NCBI RefSeq assembly: GCF_001182745.1
Contig: NZ_LN868938.1
Coordinates: forward strand, 1,240,001 to 1,304,000
Source of the DNA: Nocardia farcinica
Lineage (GTDB): Bacteria; Actinomycetota; Actinomycetes; Mycobacteriales; Mycobacteriaceae
Direction: 5' to 3'
Length of the DNA: 64,000 bases
In this document: piece after piece, positions 41,742 through 53,500 of the stretch
How positions within the stretch are numbered: the first letter of the stretch is position 1
Layout of the letters: each line of letters starts with the position of its first letter
The notes under the pieces: generated by a model
What the model was told of the DNA's origin: nothing
The model's database searches: none
Seen by the model: only the letters and a program-made list of their open reading frames with translations
Translations under genes and position numbers: made by a program

Positions 41742-42404
41742 ATGCCGCACCGCAACCCCGCTCGGCCACCCCTGACCCGGGATCGGATCCTCTCGGCCGC
41801 GGTCGATTTCGCCGACGCCAACGGCATCGATTCGCTCACCATGCGCCGTCTGGGCACCCTGCTCGGCGTGGAGGCGATGTCGCTCTACAACCACGTGCGC
41901 GGCAAGGCCGAGCTGCTCGACGGCATGGTCGACCTGGTCTTCGCCGAGATCGAGCTGCCCGATCCCGGCCTCGACTGGCGTGCGGCGATGGGCGCGCGGG
42001 CACGCTCGGTGCGCGCGGCGCTGGCACGGCACCGCTGGGCGATCGGACTCATGGAATCGCGCAAGGCGCCCGGTCCGGCCACTCTGCGCCACCACGAGGC
42101 GGTGCTCGGCTGCCTGCGCGGCGCCGGCTTCTCGCTGGCACTCACCGCGCACGCCTATGCCCTGATCGACAGCTACATCTACGGATTCGCCCTGCAGGAA
42201 GCCACGCTGCCGTTCGCCGCGCCCGCCGAGTCCGAGGAGGTCGCCCGCGAGATCATGGCCGGACTGCCCGCCACGGAGTTCCCGCACTTCACCGAACTGG
42301 CCGTCGGGCACGTCCTGCGACCCGGCTACGACTTCCGCGACGAATTCGACTACGGGCTCGACCTCATCCTGGACACCCTCGAGCAGCGCCGCACCGCCCC
42401 CTAG
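41742..42404 (+). CDS. TetR-family regulator (TetR_C type)
   Basis: This 220-residue regulator has the [47 protein letters not shown] at residues about 10-55, the arrangement of true TetR class proteins, and a helical C-terminal domain. The ATG has ggag 5 bases upstream. The tandem palindromes at 41670-41704 lie 37 bases upstream and also in front of the divergent F420-type gene, so it probably represses both. The ligand is unknown. Confidence 0.9.
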   Translation: MPHRNPARPPLTRDRILSAAVDFADANGIDSLTMRRLGTLLGVEAMSLYNHVRGKAELLDGMVDLVFAEIELPDPGLDWRAAMGARARSVRAALARHRWAIGLMESRKAPGPATLRHHEAVLGCLRGAGFSLALTAHAYALIDSYIYGFALQEATLPFAAPAESEEVAREIMAGLPATEFPHFTELAVGHVLRPGYDFRDEFDYGLDLILDTLEQRRTAP

Positions 42405-42436
42405 GCCAGAACCCGGATATCCGCTAAATTCCAGCC

Positions 42437-43432
42437 ATGACGATCGTGGCGGTCCTCGCCTCCGAAGGCGCGGTGGGTTTCGAGGTGATGCTCCCGGGCG
42501 TGGTGTTCGGCGCGGCGAACACGGTCTGCGCGGACGATCGGTACGAGATCCGCATCGTGACGCCCGAGGAGGGGGCCACCACCGGCGCGGTCCACGGGCG
42601 GGTCCGGCTCCAGAGCGATTGGGGCATCGACACTCTCGCGACGGCCGACATCGTCGTCGTGCCCGGCCGCGACGACTACCGCACCGAGCCGTCCGCGGCG
42701 GTCTGCCAGGCGCTGCGCGCGGCCCTGGCCCGTGGCGCGCGGGTGGCCTCGGTGTGCGTCGGGGCGTTCACCCTCGCCGCGGCCGGGTTGCTGGACGGGC
42801 TGCGCGCGACCACCCACTGGGCGCACGCCGCGGAGCTGGCCCGCCGGTACCCACAGGTCGAGGTGGACCCGTCGGTGCTGTTCATCGACAACGGGCAGGT
42901 GCTCACCTCGGCGGGTATCGCCGCGGGGCTCGACGTCTGCCTGCACCTGGTGCGCCAGGATCTCGGCGCGCAGGTGGCCGCCGACACCGCCCGCCGGATC
43001 GTCATGCCACCGCAGCGCGACGGCGGCCAGGCCCAGTTCATCGCGCACGCCGACCCCGCCGACCCCGACACCTCGCTGCAACCGGTCCTGGATTGGATGC
43101 AGGCCAACCTGCACCGCCCGCTCACCCTCGACGACATCGCCGCGCACGGCGCGATGAGTGTGCGCAGCCTCAACCGCCGCTTCCGCGCCGAGATCGGGAC
43201 CACCCCGTTGCAGTGGCTGCTGCGCGCCCGCGTGCACCGCGCGCAACAACTGCTCGAGACCACCGGCCTGTCGGTCGATCGGGTGGCCGAGGAGTCCGGC
43301 TTCGGCTCGGCCACCACCCTGCGCTATCACTTCACCCGGCTGACCCGGACTTCACCGCAGGCCTACCGCACCACCTTCCAGCACGGCGACGCCGGCGACC
43401 GAGAGCCGGCGTTGGCCAGATCTTCGCGATAG
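42437..43432 (+). CDS. GlxA-type regulator (DJ-1/PfpI domain plus AraC helix-turn-helix)
   Basis: This 331-residue protein has an N-terminal DJ-1/PfpI-like domain (about 1-185) with the nucleophile-elbow segment ASVCVGAFTLAAAGLLDG, where Cys near 113 corresponds to the reactive position, and a C-terminal AraC domain (about 215-315) with LTLDDIAAHGAMSVRSLNRRFR and a second HTH ending in GSATTLRYHFTR. GlxA-type regulators respond to small metabolites. It lies 32 bases downstream of the TetR gene and 74 bases upstream of the HD-SnoaL gene, and is the best candidate to control the latter. Confidence 0.9.
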   Translation: MTIVAVLASEGAVGFEVMLPGVVFGAANTVCADDRYEIRIVTPEEGATTGAVHGRVRLQSDWGIDTLATADIVVVPGRDDYRTEPSAAVCQALRAALARGARVASVCVGAFTLAAAGLLDGLRATTHWAHAAELARRYPQVEVDPSVLFIDNGQVLTSAGIAAGLDVCLHLVRQDLGAQVAADTARRIVMPPQRDGGQAQFIAHADPADPDTSLQPVLDWMQANLHRPLTLDDIAAHGAMSVRSLNRRFRAEIGTTPLQWLLRARVHRAQQLLETTGLSVDRVAEESGFGSATTLRYHFTRLTRTSPQAYRTTFQHGDAGDREPALARSSR

Positions 43433-43461
43433 GTGTCCATCTGGCCACTGGGCGGGCCGAT

Positions 43462-43498
43462 CTTCCGAAAGCACACTGGTGAGCGCACATTTCGGAAG
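43462..43498 (+). promoter_or_regulatory. inverted repeat overlapping the SD of the HD-SnoaL gene
   Basis: CTTCCGAAA (43462-43470) and TTTCGGAAG (43490-43498) are perfectly complementary, 19 bases apart. The 3' arm covers ggaag, the ribosome binding site of the ATG at 43507. It could be a DNA site for the GlxA-type regulator or an RNA hairpin. Confidence 0.55.
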
Positions 43499-43506
43499 GG
43501 AACACC

Positions 43507-44556
43507 ATGACTGTTCGAGAAGCCGACCGCACCGGGTTCGCATTCCCCACTTCGGAGCTCGCCGTCGCCGCCGACGCGCTGGTCGCCGAGGTCTCGTCGC
43601 CGCTGGTCTACAACCACGTGGTCCGCGCCTACCTCTACGCCCGCGAGATGGCCGCGGCCACCGGCCTGCGGGCGGGTACCGACTACGACGACGAACTGCT
43701 CTATCTCGGCTGCATCCTGCACGATCTCGGCGCCACCGACTACGCCCAGGGCGACCAGCGGTTCGAGGTCGACGGGGCGGACGCGGCCGCGGAGTTCCTG
43801 CGCGCCAGGGACGTCGCCGAGGACCGGATCCAGGTGGTGTGGAACGCGATCGCGTTGCACTCCACCGACGGTATCGCCCACCGCTTCGGCACCGAAGTGG
43901 CGCTCACGCAGATGGGCACCGGCGCCGACATCATCGGCCGGGGCCGGGAACTGCTGCCCGCGGGCTTCGCCGAGCGTGTGCACGCCGCGTGGCCGCGCCT
44001 GGACGTCGGCTACGCCTTCGGCGAGGTGCTCGCCAGGCAGGTGCGCGACAACCCCGCCAAGGGCAGTCCGTTGACCTTCCCCGGCCAGCTCTGCCAGCTC
44101 TACTACCCCGATCAACCCGCGGTCACCTGGTTCGACGTGGTCGATGCGGCGGGCTGGCACGACCGGCCGGTGCCGATCGGGGACCGGCCGGTCGGCGCGG
44201 CGACGCCCGAGGAACTGGCGACGCTGTTCACCCGCTACTTCAACGCCGGTGATCTCGGCGGTCTGCTGTCGCTGTACGAGCCGGGCGCGGTGCTGTTCCC
44301 GATGCCCGGCGAGCGGCGCACCGGCCTCGACGCCATCCGCGAGTCCCTGCGCGGCATGCTCGATTCCGGCGCACGGATCGAGCTGACGGTGCGCGGCGTG
44401 CACGTCGCCGGTGAGCTGGCGCTCATCGCCAACGACTCGGTCCTCACCGGGGCCGGACCGGACGGCACGCTGGTGTCCACCACCACCGAGATCGCCCGGC
44501 GCGGCAGCGACGGCTCCTGGCGATACGTCCTCGACGACCCGTACTTCACCGCCTGA
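43507..44556 (+). CDS. HD-domain protein fused to a SnoaL-like domain
   Basis: This 349-residue protein joins an HD-type phosphohydrolase or lyase domain (about 30-225) to a C-terminal SnoaL/NTF2 domain (about 240-349). The HD signature is in [15 protein letters not shown] near residue 75, with an upstream His in VYNHVVRAY and a later His in [13 protein letters not shown]. The second domain starts [27 protein letters not shown] parts of this type resemble cyanamide hydratase-like proteins. Fusion with SnoaL is unusual. The ATG has a gaaggg SD inside an inverted repeat. Its end overlaps the NRPS end on the other strand by 11 bases. Confidence 0.82.
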   Translation: MTVREADRTGFAFPTSELAVAADALVAEVSSPLVYNHVVRAYLYAREMAAATGLRAGTDYDDELLYLGCILHDLGATDYAQGDQRFEVDGADAAAEFLRARDVAEDRIQVVWNAIALHSTDGIAHRFGTEVALTQMGTGADIIGRGRELLPAGFAERVHAAWPRLDVGYAFGEVLARQVRDNPAKGSPLTFPGQLCQLYYPDQPAVTWFDVVDAAGWHDRPVPIGDRPVGAATPEELATLFTRYFNAGDLGGLLSLYEPGAVLFPMPGERRTGLDAIRESLRGMLDSGARIELTVRGVHVAGELALIANDSVLTGAGPDGTLVSTTTEIARRGSDGSWRYVLDDPYFTA

Positions 44557-47500
44557 GCGGCCCGGGTCCCGGCGCGAGCCGTTCGTCGAGCACCCGGGCG
44601 ATCCGGGCCAGCACGGACGGCTCGGTCATCGCCAGGTGCGCGGCGTCGACGTCGACATTGGTGATCTCACCGGCCACGACCGGCGCCCAGCCCCGGTGAC
44701 CGCGGGCATCCGGTCGTCGGTCCCGTAGCGCGGTGAAGTACAACAGGTCGCTGTCGAGCACCCCCGGCTCCCAGTCCCCCGCGGCGCGGATCGACCGGTT
44801 GTAGGTGTCGGTGAGCCGTTCGATGGCGGCGGCGTCGATGGCGAGGCCGTCGCCGAGCCTGCGGCGGATCAGGGCGGCCGCCTCCTCGGGGGTGGCGTCG
44901 GTGGGCACGAAGTCGATACCGATCACGGGGCCGAGGTTGGCGATCAGCTCGCCCGCGGTCACGGTCGTCACGGTCGAGGCGTCGATGCCGTCCACCTCCG
45001 CGTCGAGCATCGCCAACAGCGCGACGTCCTCACCGGCGGCACGTATTTCGGCGGCGACCGCGTGGGCGATGAGACCGCCGAGCGACCAGCCGAGCAGGTG
45101 GTACGGCCCGCGTGGCTGCACGCCGCGGATCTCGGCGACGTAGCGGCGCGCGGTCTCGACGATGGAGTCGGGGCCCGGCTCCTCGCCGCCGAGCTGTGGC
45201 GCCTGCAAGCCGTAGATCGGCCGGTCGCCGGTGAGGAATTCGGCCAGCGGCCGGTAGCACCAGGCCAGACCGGACGCGGGGTGGATGCAGAACAGCGGTG
45301 GCTGCTCGCCGCCGGTGCGGATCGGCAGCAGCACGTCGAAGAGCGCGGCGGCTGGTTCGGGGGCGGGCCGGCCCGAGCGCATCCCGGTTTCGATGCGCTT
45401 GGCGAGGTCGGCCGGGCGCGGATCGGACAGGAACCAGCTGACCGGTACCTCGTAGTGCAGATCCCGGGACAGCTCGCCGGCCACCTGCACCGAGCGCAGC
45501 GAATTGCCGCCCAGGGCGTAGAAGTCGTCGTCGGCGCCGACCCGCTCGACACCGAGCACGTGCTCGAAGACTTCCGCGACCTCGCGTTCCAGCCAGGTCG
45601 CCGGTTCCCGGTATGCGCCGTGCGCGACGTCGGGTTCCGGCAGGCGGTTGCGGTCCAGCTTGCCCGACGGGGTGAGCGGCACGCTGTCGAGCACGACCAC
45701 GGCACCGGGCACCATGTAGTCGGGCAGCTCCGCCGCGGCGTGCGCCAGCACGGCGTCGACATCGAGGGTCGCGCCGGGGGCGGGCACGAGGTAGCCGACC
45801 AGCCGGGCCGCCGCGCCGGTGGACCGCACCGCCGCCAGGGCGCGGGCGACGCCGGCATGCTCGGCGAGCACGGCCTCGACTTCGCCGAGTTCGATGCGCA
45901 ACCCGCGCAGTTTCACCTGGAAGTCGGTGCGGCCCAGATATTCCAGGTCACCGGTGCGGTTGCGGCGCACCAGATCACCGGTTCGGTACAGCCGCTCACC
46001 GTGCCCGTAGGGGTCGGGCACGAACCGCTCGGCGGTCAATCCGGGCCGGGCGTGGTATCCGCGCGCCACCTGGGCACCGGCGAGATACAGCTCCCCCACC
46101 ACGCCGGGCGGGACCGGCCGCAGCCGGGCGTCGAGCACGTAGGCGCGGGCGTTCCACACCGGCGTACCCATCGGGACGGCGCCGGTGTCGCCGGCACGGA
46201 CCGGGCGCGCGGTCGCGTGCACGGTGAACTCGGTCGGTCCGTAGAGGTTGTGCAGTTCCACCTCGGGCAGCACCCGTCGCACGGCGGCCACCACGTCCGC
46301 GCCGAACGCCTCACCGGCCACCAGCAGCGCCCGCAGCGAGCGCAGCGCCGATGCCGGTGCCGACTGCGCGAACGCCGCGAGCATCGACGGCACGAACGAG
46401 GTGATCGTCACGCCGTGCGCGGCGATGACCTCCGCGAGGTAGGCCGGGTCGGTGTGGCCGCCGGGGCGGGCGATCACCAGCCGCGCGCCCACCGCCAGAC
46501 TGCCGAACAGCTCCCACACCGACACGTCGAAGGTGGCGGGTGTCTTCTGCAACACCACATCGCCGGGGCCGAGCGCGTAGGCGTCGGTGAGCCAGCGCAC
46601 CTGGTTCACCACCGCGCGGTGCGGGATCGCCACCCCCTTCGGCCGGCCGGTGGATCCGGAGGTGAACAGGATGTAGGCCAGGTGGTCGGGCCGTAGCGGG
46701 GCGAGCCGCTCGGCGTCGGTGACCTCCGTGGCGTCCAGACCCGCCAGATCGAGGTCGTCGAGCGCGGTGAGCACCACCACGGGAGCGGCGGTGGCCAGCA
46801 TGTAGTCGATACGGTCGGCGGGCAGATCCGGATCGATCGGCACGTACGCTCCGCCCGCGGCGTGCACGGCGTACATGGCGGTCACCTGGTCCAGGGAGCG
46901 GCGCATCCGCAACCCCACCGCCGTCTCCGGGCCGATGCCGCGGGCGATCAGCCAGCGGGCCAGCCGGTTCACCCGCGCCGCGAACTCGGCGTAGGTCAGC
47001 GACCGGCCCTCGAACTCCACCGCGGGCTCGTCGGCGTGGGCGCGCACGGCGCGGCCGAACAGCGAGACCAGCGTGTCGCCGGCGGGCAGCGCGTGATCGG
47101 TGGCGTTCCACCCCACCAGCACGGCATCGCGTTCGGCGGCGGTCAGCAACTCCACCTCGTGCACGGGCCGGTCCGGATCGGTGACCAGCGCCGCGAGCAT
47201 CCGCTGCAAGCGGTCGACGAAACCGATCACCGTGGTGGCGTCGAACAGGTCGGTCGCGTAGGAGATTCCGCCGGTGATGCCCGCGGGCGTGCCGTCGGCG
47301 TCGTAGCTGTCGGAGACGGTGACGTGCAGGTCGAACAGCGACGTGCCGGTGTCGGCGTCGGCGACCGTGGCCGACAGGCCCGGCAAGGCGAAGTCGGTGG
47401 CACCCAGGTTCTGGAACGCCAGCATCACCTGGAACAGCGGGTGGTGCGCGTGCGAGCGGACGGGGTTGAGTTCCTGCACCAGGCGCTCGAACGGCACGTC

Positions 47501-50500
47501 GGCGTGGCCGAAGGCGGCGAGATCGGTGGCGCGGACGTGCGCGAGCAGCTCGGTGAAAGTCGTGCCCGGCCGCATCCGGGTGCGCAGGACCAGGGTGTTG
47601 ACGAACATGCCGACCAGATCGTCGAGCTGGGGTTCGCCGCGTCCGGCGTAGGGGGTGCCGACGGCGACGTCGTCGGTGCCCGCCAGCCTGCCGAGCGTGG
47701 CCGCGAGCGCCGCGTGGAACACCATGAACAGGGTCGTGTTGTGTTCGCGGGCCACATGTTCCAGGTCGGCGTGCAACTCGGCGCCGATCCGGATCGGCAC
47801 GCTCGCCCCGGCATAGGACTGCACGGGCGGGCGGGGGCGGTCGGTCGGCAGCTCCAGCCGCGGGGGCAGATCGGCCAGGTGGGTGGTCCAGTAGTCGATC
47901 TGCGCGTGCAGCAGTGACGCGGGATCCTCCTCCGCGCCGAGCACCGCGCGCTGCCAGATCGCGTAGTCGGCGTACTGCACCGGCAGCGGCGTCCAGGCCG
48001 GCGCCTGACCGAGCAACCGCGCCTCGTAGGCGAGCATCATGTCGCGGGCCAGCGGTGCCAGCGAGGCGCCGTCACCGCCGATGTGGTGCATGGCGGCGGC
48101 CAGCACCCACTCGTCCCCACCGAGGTCGAACAGGCGGACCCGGAAGGGCGGCTGGGTGGTCACATCGAACACGCTGGCCAGGAACGCCCGCACCGCCTCG
48201 GCCACGTCGTCCCGGTCGACCCGGACGACCTCGGGCGCCGCGGCCGCCTCCGCCACGGGCAGCACGACCTGCACCGGCTCGCCCGCCACCAGCGGGTAGA
48301 CGGTGCGCAGGATCTCGTGGCGGCCGACCACGTCGTCGAGCGCGGCGCGCAGGGCGTCGCGATCGAGACTGCCGGACAACCGGATCACGACGGGAATGCT
48401 GTAGGCGGCCGACTCGGGTTCGAAGCGGTTGAGGAACCACATGCGCTGCTGGGCGTACGACAGCGGCACACGCTCGGGCCGCGGCTGCGCGGTCAGCGCC
48501 ACCCGGCCGGTGTCGGCGTGCGATTCCGCCCGGGCGGCCAGAGTCGCGACGGTCGGCGCCTCGAAGATCAGCTGTACCGGCACACTCGCGTCGATCGCGG
48601 CACCCAGGCGCGCCGCGACCCGGGTCGCGACCAGGCTGTTGCCGCCGAGGGCGAAGAAGTCGTCGTCGGCGCCGACCGGTCCGGTCAGCCCCAGCGTCTC
48701 GGCGAACACCCCGGCCACGATCTCCTCGATCGGCGTGGACGGCGCCCGGAATCGCTTGGGCTGCAACACCGGAGCCGGCAACGCGCGGCGATCCAGTTTG
48801 CCGTTGGGCGAGAGCGGGATCCGGTCGAGGATCAGCACCGCGGCGGGCACCATGTAGGACGGCAGCACCGCGGTCAGGGCAGCGCGCAGATCGGCTTCGG
48901 CCAGCAGCGCCCCGGCCTCGGGCACCACGTACGAGACCAGCATGACGGGTCCGGCGCCGTCGCGGCGCGGGACGGTCACGGCGTACCGGACGTCGGGACG
49001 CGCGGTGAGCGCGGCGTCGATCTCACCCAGTTCGACCCGGAAGCCGCGCACCTTGACCTGGAAGTCGTTGCGTCCCATGAACTCCAACGCCCCGGCCCGG
49101 TTCCAGCGCACCAGGTCGCCGGTGCGGTACATGCGCTCGCCGGGCCCGGCGTACGGGCAGGCCACGAACCGGCCCGCGCTGGTGCCGGGGCGATCCAGGT
49201 AGCCGCGTGCCAGCCCCGGGCCCGCCAGGTACAGCTCGCCCGCCACCCCGACCGGCACCGGCTGCAGGCGGGCGTCGAGCACCAGTGTCCGCATCCCCGG
49301 CACCGGCGTGCCGATGCAGGACCGGGCGGTCGGCTGCCCGCGGTCGACCGCGGTCGCGACGATGGTGGCCTCGGTCGGGCCGTAGAGCACCCGGAACTCC
49401 CGGACGCCCGCGTCGTCGGTGCCGGTCCAGCGGCGCACCAGGTCCGCGGGCACCTCGTCGCCGCCGGACAGCACCACCCGCAGGTCGTCGAGACCGGCCG
49501 GGTCGACGGAGGCCAGTGCCGCCGGGGTCACGAAGGCGTGCGTCACCCGCTGCGCCCGCAGGAACTCGCCCAGTTCCGTACCCCCGTACAGCTCGGTGGG
49601 CGCGATCACCAGCGCCGCCGCGCCCCCGACCGCCAACAGGATCTCGAGCAGCGAGGCGTCGAAGGACGGGGAGGCGAAGTGCAGTACCCGCGAATCGGGG
49701 CCGACGCCGTATCCGCGCTGCCCGGCCAGGAAATCGGCGATGCCCGCGTGGGTGACCGCGACACCTTTCGGCACGCCGGTGGAGCCGGAGGTGAAGACGA
49801 CGTACGCGGTGTTCGCCGGCCGCAGCGGGCGCAGCCGTTCGGCGTCGCCGATCCGGCCGCCCGGCAGCGCCGCGAGCCGCGCGGCGGTGTCGTCGGCACG
49901 GGCGTCGGCATCGAGCACGACCCACTCGACGACAGCGGGCAACCGGTCGCGCACCGCGGCCACGGTCAGCCCCAGCGTCGCGCCGGAATCCGTCACCATC
50001 TGCTCGATCCTGCCCGCGGGATACCCGGGGTCGACCGGGACATAGGCCGCGCCGGTCTTCACCACGGCCCACCACGCCACCACCGACTCCACCGAGCGCG
50101 CCACCGCCACCAACACGGTGCGCTCGGGTCCGGCGCCGCGCCGGATCAGGTGGCGCGCCAGCCGATTCGACCGTTCGTCGAGTTCGGCGTAGGTCAGCCG
50201 CGTCTGCCCGGACACGACGGCGACACCCGCGCCGGCGCTGCGCGCCGCGGCGTCGAACACCTCCGGCAGCAGCACCGTCGGCGCGGGTGTTCCGCCGGTG
50301 CGCGCGAGCAGGTGCGAGCGCTCGTCCGCGTCCAGCCAGTCGATTTCCCCGACCGAGACCGACGGATCGTCGGCGACCGCTTCCAGCACTCGCACCAGCC
50401 GTCGTCCGAATCCCGCCACCGTTGCCGGGTCGAACAGCTCACGCGCATACATGAGCATTCCGGAAATGCCCTCTGCCACACCTCCTTTCCCATAGGAATC

Positions 50501-53500
50501 CGATACGACCCATTGCAGGTCGAACTGGGAGATCCCGGTGTCGGCCTCGGCCAGGGACACCTGCACATCCGGCAGGGTCACCTGCGTGTCGGCCAGGTTC
50601 TGCCAGGCCAGCATCACCTGGAACACCGGATGGTGCGGGGCCGAGCGGTCCGGGTTCAGATCCTCGACGACGCGTTCGAACGGCACGTCCGCGTGCTCGA
50701 AGGCGCGCAGATCCGTCTCGCGGGTGCGGGCGAGCAGGTCCGCGAACGGCTCACCGCCGTCGAGCGGCGTGCGCAGCGCCAGGGTGTTGACGAACATGCC
50801 GACCAGCTCGTCGAGGCCCGGTTCGCCGCGGCCCGCGACCGGGGTGCCGATCACGACGTCGTCGCTGCCGCTGGAGCGTCCGAGCACCACCGCCAGTGCC
50901 GCGTGCAGCACCATGAACAGCGAGGTGCCGTGCGATCGGGCCAGTTCCAGCAGGCGGGCGTGCAGGTCGGGGCCGATCTCGACCGGCATCCGCGCGCCCG
51001 ACAGCGACGCCACCGGCGGGCGGGGCCGGTCGGTGGGCAGCTCGAGACGGTCGGGCGCGCCCGCGAGGGTGGTGCGCCAGAACGCCAGTTGCGCCGACAT
51101 CAGCGACCCGGGATCCTCGGCCGTGCCGAGCACCGCGCGCTGCCACAGGGCGTAGTCGGCGTACTGCACCGGCAGCGGCGCCCAGGCCGGCGCCTGTCCG
51201 GCCGTCCGGGCGGCGTAGGCGGTCATGACGTCGCGGGCCAGCGGGCCCATCGACCGGCCGTCCCCCGCGATGTGGTGCACCACCAGCGCCAGCAGGAACT
51301 CTTCGGTCGTGCCCGCGAGTTCGAAGAGGCCGACCCGCAGCGGTACCCGCGTGGTCACGTCGAAGCCGCGGCGCACGAACTCGCCGATCGTGTCATCGAC
51401 GGCGGCCGGATCGACGCGCACCGATTCCAGGGCGATCTCCGGTTCGTCGAGGATCACCTGCCGCGGTTCCCCGTCGGTCTCGGGATAGACGGTGCGCAAC
51501 ACCTCGTGCCGAGCCATCACATCGCGCAAGGCGGCCGCCAGCGCGGCGGGATCCAATCGGCCCGACAGCCGCAGCAGCACCGGGACGTTGTAGGCCGCCG
51601 AGTCCGGCTCGAACCGGTTCAGGAACCACATCCGCTGTTGGGCCAGCGACAACGGCAGCCGCTCCGGGCGGGCCACCGCGGTCAGCGCGACCCGCTGCCC
51701 GCCGCCCAGCGACGCGGTATGCGCGGCCAGGGCGGCCACGGTCGGGAAGTCGAACACCGCCCGTACCGGCACGGTCGTGTTCATCGCCGCGCCGATGCGC
51801 GCCGCCACCGACGCGGCACTCAGGGAGTCACCGCCGAGGGCGAAGAAGTCGTCGTCGGCGCCCACCCGGTCGAGGCCGAGCACCTCCGCGAACGCGGCCG
51901 CGACCGCCGCTTCCGACCACGTCGACGGCGCCCGGTATTCCCGTGCGGCGAAGGCGGGTTCGGGCAGCGCGTCCCGGTCGAGCTTGCCGTTGGCCGTCAG
52001 CGGCACCTCGTCGAGCACCACGACCGCCGCCGGGACCATGTAGGCGGGGAGCTCGTCGGCCAGCGCCCCGCGCAGCTGCGTCCCGGAGACGGCGGCACCC
52101 GCCGCGGGCACCACGTACGACACCGGCACCACCGCTCCCCCGCCGATCCGGCGCGGGACCGTCACCGCGAACGCCACCGCGTCCTGCGCCGCCAGGGCCG
52201 CATCGATCTCGCCCAGCTCCACGCGGGTGCCGCGGATCTTCACCTGGAAATCGTTGCGCCCCACGAATTCGAGGGCGCCGTCCCGGTTGCGCCGGACCAG
52301 GTCGCCGGTGCGGTACATGCGGCCGCCGTCGAACGGGCAGGCCACGAATCGGGCCGCGGTCAGCCCGCGCCTGCCCGCGTAGCCGGCCGCGACCCCGGCG
52401 CCGAACAGGTACAGCTCACCCACGACACCGATCGGGGCAGGCCGCAGCCAGGTGTCGAGCACGACCGCCGCCACCGGTCCGACCGGGCCGCCGATCGTGA
52501 TCGGCGCGCCGGGGCGCAGGTCGCCTGCGGTGGCCCAGATGGTGGATTCGCTGGGACCGTAGAGATTGACCATCCTGCGGCCGGGCGCCCACCGCTCGAC
52601 CAGTTCCACCCCGACCGCCTCCCCGGCCGTCGCCAGCACCCGCAGTTCGTCGAGCCCGTCGGCCGGGACGGTCGCCAGCGCCGAGGGGGTCACCACCGCG
52701 TGCGTCACGTGCTCGCCGCGGATCAGATCGGCCAGTTGCGGCCCGCCGTACACCTGCGGCGGTGCGACGATCAGCCGTGCGCCCGCCCCGTGCGCCAGCA
52801 GCAGCTCGAAGACCGAGGCGTCGAAACTCGGCGCGGCGACCTGCAACACCGCCGCGTTCCGGTCCACGCCGAGCAGGCGATGTTGCGCGGCGACCAGATC
52901 CGCGAGTCCACGGTGCGTGACGAGCACGCCCTTCGGCGTCCCCGTGGAGCCGGAGGTGTAGATCAGGTACGCGACGTCGTCGAGATGCACCGGACCGCCG
53001 CGCTCGGCGTCGGTGACCCGCTCCGCGGGCACGGATTCGACGGCGCGGCGGGTGTTCTCGTCGTCGAGCACCAGCGTCGCGACCGCCGCGGGCACCGCGG
53101 CACCGGCGGCGCTGTCGGTGACGGCGAGCGCGGCGCCGGAATCGGACAGCAGGAACGCGATTCGCTCGGCGGGCAGGCTGGGGTCGATCGGCAGGAACGC
53201 CGCTCCGGCCTTGGCCGCCGCCCACACGGCGGTGACGGCGGCGAGCGAACGCGGCAGCGCGATCGCGACGACACGATCGTGTCCGGCCGTGTGCGCCAGC
53301 AGGAGCCGGGCCAGCCGGTCGGACCGCTCGTCGAGTTCCCGGTAGGTCAACGCCTTGTCGGCACAGCGCACGGCGATCGCGTCGGGCGCTGCCGCGGCGG
53401 AGGCGGCGAGGATGCCGGGCAGTGTGCGTGGTTCCGCGCCAGGGCCGCTGTTCTCCGGCCGCATCGGCCCGTCCTCGCCGCCCCCGACGGCCGCCGTGGC

